A stretch of DNA of 11,650 nt, from the NCBI GenBank assembly GCA_001797935.1, contig MGQT01000007.1, positions 1 through 11,650 of the forward strand. Reading direction: 5' to 3'. This DNA comes from Deltaproteobacteria bacterium RBG_16_54_18 (GTDB lineage Bacteria > Desulfobacterota > B13-G15 > RBG-16-54-18). The notes below the pieces were generated by a model. It was not told where the DNA came from. It was given only the letters and a program-made list of their open reading frames with translations, and did not search any database. Below, in pieces: positions 6,251 to 11,650 of this stretch. The first letter of the stretch is position 1; every line of letters begins with the position of its first letter. Made by a program: the position numbers and the translations under genes.

Positions 6251-7925
6251 CGATCCATCGCGAAAAAGGGGCGTGCAGGGATGGCGATGGTCTGTCGCTA
6301 AAGGCGCCACGGAGTGGTTATCCCCGGCGCTCTTAGATGATCCAGAGATCTTTCTGTTCCATAACCCTCCACTAAAAGAATCCGCCGTGCGCGCGGTCTC
6401 AATTGCTTCCGGGCCACAGGGTGAGATCTTCCTAAAACACTATAAGATTAGGAGCTACAGAGAGAGATGGAAATACCTCGTGCTTCCTTCCAAGGCCCGT
6501 CGAGAATGGCAGATGGCGCATCATGCACTGCGCAAAGGAATCACGACCCCCTTGCCTTTAGCCATGGCTGAGAGACGTAATGGATTGCTGTTACGGGATG
6601 CCTTCCTTGTCACGCAGGCCATTCTCCCCTCGGCACCCTTGATCGAATTGATTCCGAGGGGGGGGTATCAAGAGCTACTCGTCCAGGCAGCAGGCCTGCT
6701 TAAAAGTTCACATGAGGCCGGCCTCTTGCACCTGGACCTGCATGCCGGCAATATCTTGGTGGAGAAAGACGGGAAGAAGTTATATCTCATTGACCTCCAC
6801 CGCTCCAAAATCGTAAGGAACATCTCGCGACGCAGAAGACTCTGGAACCTGGCGCAGTTTTTTTATTCTCTCAAGGGATGGCTCTCCACCGATGACAAAA
6901 AAGCCTTTTTGCAACGATACGATGAGGCGGCAGACACATTTGCAGGAGAGCTTGAACAGGGTTTAAGGGAGATCGAAGTGCAGGAAGAGCGGATTCAACG
7001 GCGGCATATGCGGAGCAGGACAAAACGGTGCCTCAAGCAAAGCGGCGGATTTTCTGTTACAAGGGAGCAAAGTTGGCAGATATGGTGTCGGCGAGGATGG
7101 AAGCCCCAGCAATTGTTGAAGATAGTGGCAAGACACCTCGATATCGTGGCCAAGAAGAAGGAGGGGCTGATCAAGGCGGATCGCCGCACAGCCATCACCC
7201 TTTTTAACTATAAAGAAACCAGGGTGTGCGTAAAAGAGTATCGTTATCAAGGGTTTTGGCAACGATTGAAGGAGATCTTTAGGGGATCAAAGGCCCGCAG
7301 GGGATGGCTGATGGGCAATGGATTGGTGGTTCGCGGGATAAGTGAGATCGTCCCGCAGGCCCTGCTGGAGAAGAGGAAAAGAGGGCTGCTGCAAGAAGCC
7401 TTTCTCCTCATGGAGACCCCGCCGGGTTATGTTGAGCTTGACCGCTCTGTGGTGAAGACCTTCGAAGCTCAAGGGGATGATGATACTCAAAAAGAGGCAT
7501 TCCTCAATGCCTTTGCCGGTTTTATGGCTGAGCTCTATCTCCGTACTATTACCCACAAAGACCTTAAGACCTGCAACATCATGGTTCGAGAGAGAGAAGA
7601 CACCTGGAATTTCGGTTTGGTGGACATGGATGACGTTCGGCTAGACAAAAAAATAAGTCACAGAAGATTTCTCAAAGGATTGATTCAGCTACATACCTCA
7701 ACCCCACTTTGTATTGATATGCGAGACAGGAGAAGATTTCTGACCCGCTATCTTCAGTTGATTAAGCAGGATAATATCGGGAATATCATTCAAGGGGTGA
7801 TCAAGGGGAGCCAAGGAAGACAATTGGTCTATGTCGCTCCCAGCGGGGATGTGGTCAGGGATGTCGATTGGGAAGGGGCATGTAAGGCAGCTGGTGAGCT
7901 AGCCCTTTGCGAAGAGGAGCCGTGA
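6225..7925 (+). CDS. Tandem WaaP/InaA-like lipopolysaccharide kinase, two kinase domains
   Basis: A 566-residue protein with two protein-kinase-like domains of the Kdo/WaaP (InaA) type, which phosphorylate core sugars. Domain 1 (about 60-260): lysine K71 in FLKHYK, catalytic loop HLDLHAGNIL (H169, D171, N176), metal aspartate D190 in LIDLHR. Domain 2 (about 318-510): K337 in CVKEY, catalytic loop HKDLKTCNIM (H444, D446, N451), D467 in LVDMDD. Both sets look complete. A 42-residue block starting SKARR at 89 and again at 355 aligns without gaps, about 18 identities by hand, and in each copy lies 18 residues after the lysine, showing internal duplication. Typical WaaP proteins have one domain and about half this length. 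ATG 6225 is chosen, with AGGG 6 nt upstream; ATG 6243 is possible. The end overlaps the convergent ArsA-like gene by 27 bp. The substrate is inferred from the operon. Confidence 0.82.
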   Translation: MRWLKRMPDDPSRKRGVQGWRWSVAKGATEWLSPALLDDPEIFLFHNPPLKESAVRAVSIASGPQGEIFLKHYKIRSYRERWKYLVLPSKARREWQMAHHALRKGITTPLPLAMAERRNGLLLRDAFLVTQAILPSAPLIELIPRGGYQELLVQAAGLLKSSHEAGLLHLDLHAGNILVEKDGKKLYLIDLHRSKIVRNISRRRRLWNLAQFFYSLKGWLSTDDKKAFLQRYDEAADTFAGELEQGLREIEVQEERIQRRHMRSRTKRCLKQSGGFSVTREQSWQIWCRRGWKPQQLLKIVARHLDIVAKKKEGLIKADRRTAITLFNYKETRVCVKEYRYQGFWQRLKEIFRGSKARRGWLMGNGLVVRGISEIVPQALLEKRKRGLLQEAFLLMETPPGYVELDRSVVKTFEAQGDDDTQKEAFLNAFAGFMAELYLRTITHKDLKTCNIMVREREDTWNFGLVDMDDVRLDKKISHRRFLKGLIQLHTSTPLCIDMRDRRRFLTRYLQLIKQDNIGNIIQGVIKGSQGRQLVYVAPSGDVVRDVDWEGACKAAGELALCEEEP

Positions 7926-8870
7926 GATTTTTTTGATACCTTCAATCCCTTTAACCTCAGTGGGGAGCAGGGGGAGGAGGAGTAGGTGGAGGCGCTTGGC
8001 GTATTGCTCGGAGAGTAGCTGGATATAGCGCGCCTGCATCTCCTTTCTGGCTTGGTGAAAAAGACAATCTGCCTGTTTGATACAATGGTTGATGATTAGG
8101 TGGTGCACGGGGAGCGCATGCGTATCGAAGTCTTCGATAATCCGCTCGGTCTGCCTGACCCCCAGGGCCTCGGGGATCGTGACCACGATGTATTCCGTCA
8201 GGCGCTCGTCCCTCATAAAACGCGCAATGTCATGAGACAGGACCTGCCATCCCGAGATGATCGCCAACAGGGATCGTTTCCCCTTTTTTAATTTGACCGT
8301 TTCCTTGGCCCGCTCCACGTAGCTATAAAGATTGAGATAGAATCGCGTCGCCCCCTCCAGGTGCCGCAGGAAGATTTCAGGGAGGTGGAGCAGGCGTAGA
8401 GTATGCCCTGCCGGAGCGGTATCCCATATCACGAGGTCGTAGCGCCCTTCCCGTACCAATTCCATGATGTAGTAGAGCAGATATTCCTCTGCGATGCCTG
8501 GTGCGCTTCCTATGTAGTCCCTGACGAATTCATAGTCGAGGTCGGCAAAAGAGGACACGATTTCATATATTTCCTGGCCGAAGCGCTCCATCCATTTTTC
8601 CATAACGATCTCGGGAGTGATCTCGAGGGCAGTGAGTCGCTGAGCGTGAAGGATAGAGGTCTCGTGGGCGCCGACGGTTTGCTCAAAGATATCCGAGAGG
8701 GAAGGGGTCGGGTCGCTTGACAGGATCAAGGTCTTTTTCCCGGCCGCGGCCATGTGCATGGCGATGGCGGCAGCGCAGGTAGTCTTTCCCACACCTCCCT
8801 TGCCACCCACCAAGATCAGTTTTTTCGCACTCCGCTCCAAGGCGGCGAGGGATGTTTGCGTTCCATGCAT
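7899..8870 (-). CDS. ArsA/Get3-family ATPase
   Basis: A 323-residue single-domain SIMIBI ATPase. It has the deviant Walker A GGKGGVGKTT (22-31) with the signature lysine, a switch I-like SSDPTPSLSD (51-60), and switch II DTAPAGHTLRLL (150-161), all diagnostic of the family. Get3 proteins deliver tail-anchored membrane proteins, while ArsA drives arsenite export. No arsB, arsC, arsD or arsR is present here, and the paired CxxC of Get3 is not preserved (one Cys in the corresponding QADCLF stretch), so neither role can be assumed. The length equals one half of the duplicated E. coli ArsA. ATG 8870 lies 9 nt after the stop of the RAM-domain gene; I see no strong Shine-Dalgarno, so coupling to the upstream gene is likely. 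It is the last gene of its operon, and its 3' end overlaps the kinase gene tail to tail by 27 bp. Confidence 0.87.
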   Translation of the reverse strand: MHGTQTSLAALERSAKKLILVGGKGGVGKTTCAAAIAMHMAAAGKKTLILSSDPTPSLSDIFEQTVGAHETSILHAQRLTALEITPEIVMEKWMERFGQEIYEIVSSFADLDYEFVRDYIGSAPGIAEEYLLYYIMELVREGRYDLVIWDTAPAGHTLRLLHLPEIFLRHLEGATRFYLNLYSYVERAKETVKLKKGKRSLLAIISGWQVLSHDIARFMRDERLTEYIVVTIPEALGVRQTERIIEDFDTHALPVHHLIINHCIKQADCLFHQARKEMQARYIQLLSEQYAKRLHLLLLPLLPTEVKGIEGIKKISRLLFAKG

Positions 8871-8879
8871 CGTGGCGAT

Positions 8880-9113
8880 CTACAGCATAGAGCCGATCAA
8901 GGTCTCGGTAGTTTGGACTCCTTGCAGTCCGCGCATCTGATTGACGACCATCCGTGAGAGGTTAGCTATCGTATCGGCCTTTACCTGCACCACGACATCC
9001 CAGCGACCAAAGACGAGATCGGTCTCTTCGACGCCCGACAGGGAGCTGATCTGAGAGAGGGTATTTGTTTCCAAACCGGGGACGAGACTCACCAATATAT
9101 ATGCCTTCATCAT
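8880..9113 (-). CDS. Stand-alone Lrp/AsnC ligand-binding (RAM) domain protein
   Basis: A 77-residue protein matching the C-terminal effector domain of Lrp/AsnC regulators, without a DNA-binding helix-turn-helix. The visible pattern is AYILVSLVPGLE (4-15), then the GVEETDLVFGRWDVVVQVKAD strands (27-47), and a C-terminal TTETLIGSML. The FGRWDVVVQV stretch corresponds to the GxxDxxxxV signature of the ferredoxin-like fold. Such domains form dimers or octamers and bind amino acids or similar ligands. Here it may sense a ligand or act as a partner of another protein. AGGAGG at 9126-9121 is 7 nt from the ATG at 9113; a second ATG follows at 9110. The ArsA-type ATPase starts 9 nt downstream, a tight pairing that suggests a joint role. 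Confidence 0.85.
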   Translation of the reverse strand: MMKAYILVSLVPGLETNTLSQISSLSGVEETDLVFGRWDVVVQVKADTIANLSRMVVNQMRGLQGVQTTETLIGSML

Positions 9114-9142
9114 CTCTTTGCCTCCTCGCGGTTTTCATGGTT

Positions 9143-10003
9143 TCATACCTTCAGTCTACTTTCCCTCCTGGCCTTCATCGCTTCAACCAGGCCGTAGGTC
9201 ACCTCTTTGCCACCATAGCCTTCACCGAGATCTACATCATCTTTAGTGAGGCCGTGAAAATCGCTCCCACCGGTCATGATAAGCCCGTATTGTTGCGCGA
9301 GGGAGCGATATAGTTTCATCTGCCCTTCGGAATGCTCCGGATAGAATACCTCGATGCCATCTAACCCCTTGCCTTTGAGAGAAATAATTAATGCTTCTAG
9401 CTCGTTAGGTTGGGGCCGGTTGAGGGTAAAGGGGTGCGCCAAGACCGTTATCCCGCCTGCTGCGCGGATAAAGTGCATGGCCTCGTCAGGGGCAAATCTA
9501 AACTTCTCCACATAGGCTGGTTTCCCCTTTCCAAGATAGCGATCAAAGGCATCTTGGATCGTGCGGGCATGCCCCTTTTTAACCAGCATATAGGCAAAAT
9601 GGGGGCGGCCTATCTGACCGTGTTCCGGTGCAGCCTTGACCTCTGAAAGCTGTAGGGGGATCCCGAGGGCGCCGAGTTTTTCGACCATTTTCATGTTTCG
9701 CTCCATGCGCACCTCTTGGAGTAGGCGGAGTTTTTCTCTGAGTTCAGACTGAGTATGGTCGATCAAGTATCCCAAGACATGCATGGTTCCCGCTGGTACG
9801 TCGACGCTCAGCTCTACCCCGGTAATGACCTCGAAGCCTATGTTTTGACCTTCTTGAATCCCCTCGTCGAGCCCTTCGATGGTGTCATGGTCGGTAATGG
9901 CAATGGCACGGAGCCCTTTTTTTTTGGCGTATCTGACCAACTCGGCCGGGCGCATAGTACCATCAGAAGCCGTCGTGTGCACGTGGAGATCAATCACGTT
10001 CAT
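9143..10003 (-). CDS. PHP-domain metal-dependent phosphoesterase (YciV/TrpH-like)
   Basis: A 286-residue PHP-family hydrolase. The metal-site motifs appear in order: DLHVHTTASDGT (5-16; H7, H9, D14), TDHDT (37-41), the glutamate in GVELS (62-66), MHVLGY (74-79), RPHFA, LAHPF, and a C-terminal GSDFHG. This layout matches the YciV/RNase AM type, which removes phosphates from 3',5'-nucleoside bisphosphates or trims short RNA 5' ends. DNA polymerase PHP domains and histidinol phosphatase are less likely given the length and the absence of other domains. ATG 10003 is chosen because it overlaps the protease stop as ATGA and leaves the family's usual short N-terminus; ATG 10015 would add four residues. 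It ends 29 nt before the RAM gene. The protein is probably cytoplasmic, and the substrate is uncertain. Confidence 0.86.
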   Translation of the reverse strand: MNVIDLHVHTTASDGTMRPAELVRYAKKKGLRAIAITDHDTIEGLDEGIQEGQNIGFEVITGVELSVDVPAGTMHVLGYLIDHTQSELREKLRLLQEVRMERNMKMVEKLGALGIPLQLSEVKAAPEHGQIGRPHFAYMLVKKGHARTIQDAFDRYLGKGKPAYVEKFRFAPDEAMHFIRAAGGITVLAHPFTLNRPQPNELEALIISLKGKGLDGIEVFYPEHSEGQMKLYRSLAQQYGLIMTGGSDFHGLTKDDVDLGEGYGGKEVTYGLVEAMKARRESRLKV

Positions 10004-10827
10004 ACATGCAGCCATTGCTGGAACACATCCCGTATCCCAAACGCCATTCCCGGGAAGGGGATCGGGGTAAAGGCGGTAAAGAAGATAAGAAAGGTGAATC
10101 CGCCGATGACCTTTCTCGACCAATCAAGGGGAGTACGGTCTTCGAGAGGTGGGGGGTGACGGTAGCCGATGATCCATAAAATAATCACCAACAAGAGCCA
10201 GCCGAGATTATAGATAAGACAGATTAAGGTGATGCCCAAGAGGGCAAGGCGAAAGATGAACTTGCTGTGACGGCCGAACAAGGCATAGATAATATGCCCG
10301 CCGTCTAGCTGGCCAGTGGGGAGGAGGTTAAGGGAGGTGATAAAAATCCCGACCCATCCGGCATAGGCAATGGGGTGCAAGACGACATCAGTACCTGGAG
10401 GTGTTACCCCTATGGTCAGTCGTTGCAGAAACTTGAAAAGAAGAGAATCTGCTAGCGAGAAAGTGTCCACGCCGGGTTGTGATATGTTTACTACATCAGA
10501 TAAGAGCAACCCTATAATCACCGCAGGAATCGCCAGCGCCAAGCCGCACAGGGGACCTGAAGCCCCGATGTCGAAGAGGGCCTGGCGATTGGGTATGGGC
10601 CCTTTGCTTTTTATAACTGCCCCGAGGGTGCCGAAGGGGGGTAAGGGAAAGGGGAGAAAATAGGGGAGAGAGGAAGGCACCCCATATTTGCGACTTGCAT
10701 AGTAATGTCCCATCTCATGGGCCACGAGAATGGAGAGGATGGCAATCGCATAGATAAATCCGCCGATGAGGATGGTAGAAATGATGGTCAACAAAAAAAG
10801 GACCACGTTCGGTATAAGAGATCTCAT
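10000..10827 (-). CDS. M50 family (site-2-type) membrane metalloprotease
   Basis: A 275-residue polytopic inner-membrane protease. A first hydrophobic stretch (about 7-36) runs into the zinc motif HEMGH (37-41). The GASGPLCG loop (88-95) is typical of M50. A later membrane segment carries NLLPTGQLDGGH (167-178), where D175 supplies the third zinc ligand. Further hydrophobic segments lie at about 96-110, 190-220 and 240-260. There is no PDZ domain, unlike RseP, so it belongs to the shorter group of M50 proteins that cleave membrane-bound substrates by intramembrane proteolysis. The substrate is unknown. ATG 10827 is the only start, since an in-frame TAA, the stop of the small gene upstream, precedes it by 15 nt. 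The 3' end overlaps the PHP gene by 4 nt. Confidence 0.88.
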   Translation of the reverse strand: MRSLIPNVVLFLLTIISTILIGGFIYAIAILSILVAHEMGHYYASRKYGVPSSLPYFLPFPLPPFGTLGAVIKSKGPIPNRQALFDIGASGPLCGLALAIPAVIIGLLLSDVVNISQPGVDTFSLADSLLFKFLQRLTIGVTPPGTDVVLHPIAYAGWVGIFITSLNLLPTGQLDGGHIIYALFGRHSKFIFRLALLGITLICLIYNLGWLLLVIILWIIGYRHPPPLEDRTPLDWSRKVIGGFTFLIFFTAFTPIPFPGMAFGIRDVFQQWLHV

Positions 10828-10842
10828 GGAGGATTGCTGATG

Positions 10843-10932
10843 TTACTTCCTCTTGTGACGGCTTCTGGCAAGCTGCTTTTTGTGCTTATGCTTTCTCATT
10901 TTCTTTCTTCTTTTTTTAATGACACTTCCCAT
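10843..10932 (-). CDS. AURKAIP1/COX24-domain small basic protein
   Basis: A 29-codon gene between cutA and the M50 protease. It starts at ATG 10932 with AAAGGAG (10946-10940) 7 nt upstream, a near-perfect ribosome site placed inside the end of cutA, and stops at TAA 10845-10843. The product is almost all lysine, arginine and histidine; it begins MGSVIKKRRKKMRKHKHKK and ends RHKRK. This fits the short bacterial proteins annotated as AURKAIP1/COX24-domain proteins, whose mitochondrial relatives are small-subunit ribosomal proteins. A ribosome-associated role is the likely reading but is inferred from family similarity. The gene lies 2 nt after cutA and 15 nt before the protease, so it is co-transcribed. 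Its size makes automated gene callers likely to miss it. Confidence 0.78.
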   Translation of the reverse strand: MGSVIKKRRKKMRKHKHKKQLARSRHKRK

Positions 10933-10934
10933 GA

Positions 10935-11264
10935 TCAATCTCCTTTAGCGGTAACCGTTTCGATCCATTGTAAATAGGCGGGGTCGCCTTGTTCCAGCTT
11001 CACGGCAGTGATCTCGGGGACCTCATAGCTGTGGAGCTCTTTGACGCGGCTTCTGACCTGCTCAAAAAGGTCTTCCCTGCTCTTGATAATTATGAGCGAC
11101 TCACCTTCATCCCACACAGCTCCCTTCCACCGGTAGATGGAACGGATGGCCGGTATGATGTTTGCGCAGGCGGCTAACCCTTCTTCCACCAAGGCCTTGC
11201 CTATTGCGGCGGCCTCCTGCTCGGAGGCAGCGGTGACAAAGATAATCAAAAAACCCCGTGCCAC
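10935..11264 (-). CDS. cutA: Divalent-cation tolerance protein CutA
   Basis: A 109-residue CutA1-family protein, a small trimeric ferredoxin-like fold. The diagnostic segments are GLAACANIIPAIRSIYRWKG (29-48), the ESLIIIKSR strand (55-63) and HSYEVPEI (78-85). E. coli CutA is linked to copper tolerance, but the molecular role is unresolved. The GTG start at 11264 has AAAGAGG ending 6 nt upstream, and no better in-frame ATG exists. It is the first gene of a leftward six-gene operon whose promoter lies near 11354-11326, leaving a leader of roughly 55 nt that contains a short perfect hairpin (11296-11314). The stop codon sits 2 nt before the 29-codon gene, and the end of cutA holds that gene's ribosome site. 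Confidence 0.92.
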   Translation of the reverse strand: MARGFLIIFVTAASEQEAAAIGKALVEEGLAACANIIPAIRSIYRWKGAVWDEGESLIIIKSREDLFEQVRSRVKELHSYEVPEITAVKLEQGDPAYLQWIETVTAKGD

Positions 11265-11295
11265 TGTTTTCCTCTTTGGTTCGTGATATACTAGA

Positions 11296-11314
11296 AAATA
11301 CCTGCACGGTATTT
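11296..11314. repeat. Perfect 7-bp inverted repeat in the cutA leader
   Basis: AAATACC at 11296-11302 and GGTATTT at 11308-11314 flank a 5-nt centre (TGCAC). It lies between the putative leftward promoter and the cutA start. It could be an operator or an RNA hairpin in the leader; with no T-run after it on either strand it is not a typical terminator. Confidence 0.5.
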
Positions 11315-11325
11315 AAGGACGCATT

Positions 11326-11354
11326 AACCTACAATAACCGATACGGCTTGTCAA
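11326..11354 (-). promoter_or_regulatory. Candidate promoter for the cutA-arsA-like operon
   Basis: On the minus strand there is TTGACA at 11354-11349, a 17-nt spacer and TAGGTT at 11331-11326 (3/6, but with the key T, A and final T). Start of transcription would be near 11319, about 55 nt before the cutA GTG. Confidence 0.5.
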
Positions 11355-11373
11355 GGAGAACCCGTTGAGATCG

Positions 11374-11401
11374 TTGACATTATGGCGAAAGCTGCTATGT
11401 T
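11374..11401 (+). promoter_or_regulatory. Candidate promoter for the rightward Fe-S protein gene
   Basis: On the plus strand there is TTGACA at 11374-11379, a 16-nt spacer and TATGTT at 11396-11401 (4/6). It lies about 38 nt before the GTG start at 11439 and back to back with the leftward cutA promoter. Confidence 0.5.
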
Positions 11402-11438
11402 TTAGCCTAGAGGGTCACAGGTGAGGAGGGCGGATAGA

Positions 11439-11650
11439 GTGGCCAAAAAGAAGATGAAACTGGAGAATTTGACCAAGTTTCACGATAAGGTCTTCCAGTG
11501 TATGAAGTGCGGTTTTTGCATGTACTACTGCCCGGTATACCGGGAGATCCATACCGAGCCCATTGTGGCACGGGGGCGGAATGTCCTTGCCATGGAACTC
11601 CTGGAGGGGGCCTCGTATGATTGCGGGCAGTTGGCCGAACGCTACAGTAA
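11439..11650 (+). CDS. (Fe-S)-binding protein, GlcF/HdrD-like, 5' part
   Basis: The gene starts at GTG 11439, with AGGAGGG (11424-11430) ending 8 nt upstream, and runs open to the window edge (70 full codons). The first visible domain has the [4Fe-4S] signature C21-x2-C24-x2-C27-x3-C31-P32 (CMKCGFCMYYCP). The stretch VARGRNVLAMELLEG (43-57) then follows, as in (Fe-S)-binding proteins with CCG domains such as GlcF, LldE-like or HdrD-like subunits. These move electrons for hydroxyacid oxidation or heterodisulfide-type reactions. An in-frame ATG at 11454 is a second start candidate but lacks the well-placed ribosome site. The C-terminal cysteine-rich domains that would settle the subtype are outside the window. 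Its own promoter and opposite direction separate it from the cutA operon. Confidence 0.8.
   Translation, partial: MAKKKMKLENLTKFHDKVFQCMKCGFCMYYCPVYREIHTEPIVARGRNVLAMELLEGASYDCGQLAERYS

Noticed and set aside
7926..7945. T-run after the kinase stop as a terminator
   Set aside because: The T-run has no GC-rich stem before it, and it lies inside the ArsA-like gene.
7899..8870. Arsenic resistance operon
   Set aside because: Only the ATPase resembles ArsA; no arsB, arsC, arsD or arsR-type gene is present.
1..11650. CRISPR, transposon ends, tRNA, prophage genes
   Set aside because: I found no regularly spaced repeats, transposase motifs, cloverleaf sequence or phage structural genes by reading both strands.

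Overview
The window reads as chromosomal DNA of a Gram-negative bacterium that makes a heptose-containing lipopolysaccharide (LPS). It carries a heptosyltransferase II, several core-type glycosyltransferases and a WaaP-like kinase. The right-edge iron-sulfur gene resembles subunits common in anaerobes and syntrophs, so Desulfobacterota, Nitrospirota or a similar lineage is a reasonable guess. The sequence alone does not fix the taxon. I see no transposase, phage gene, CRISPR array, tRNA or rRNA.

Layout. (1) At 1-345 (minus) lies the 5' part of a probable exported protein of unknown function, cut by the window edge. (2) At about 346-489 is a divergent promoter region with two outward-facing TTGACA boxes inside an imperfect palindrome. 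(3) At 490-7925 (plus) is a tightly packed seven-gene envelope-glycan operon: heptosyltransferase II (waaF type), a WaaE-like GT2, two GT4 enzymes, a SAM methyltransferase, a third GT4, and a large protein with two WaaP/InaA-like kinase domains. Neighbouring genes overlap or sit 2 nt apart, so translational coupling is likely. (4) At 11264-7899 (minus) is a six-gene operon, in order of transcription: cutA, a 29-codon basic protein of the AURKAIP1/COX24 type, an M50 site-2-type membrane protease, a PHP-domain phosphoesterase, a stand-alone Lrp/AsnC ligand-binding (RAM) domain protein, and an ArsA/Get3-type ATPase. Its last 27 bp overlap, tail to tail, the end of the kinase gene. (5) At about 11265-11438 is a second divergent promoter region. 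(6) From 11439 (plus) runs the start of an (Fe-S)-binding protein cut by the right edge.

How the genes fit together. The plus-strand operon probably builds and decorates the LPS core on the inner face of the inner membrane. WaaF adds heptose II, the GT2 and GT4 enzymes extend or branch the core, and the double kinase probably phosphorylates core sugars. The methyltransferase could modify a sugar or phosphate. The minus-strand operon looks like a housekeeping or stress set with no single obvious pathway. The ArsA-like ATPase has no arsenic-resistance neighbours here and is paired with the RAM-domain protein.

Most notable observations: the double WaaP-like kinase with both catalytic sets intact; the 29-codon gene between cutA and the M50 protease; the ArsA plus RAM pair; and the two divergent regions that share the same TGTCAA-N19-TTGACA geometry.
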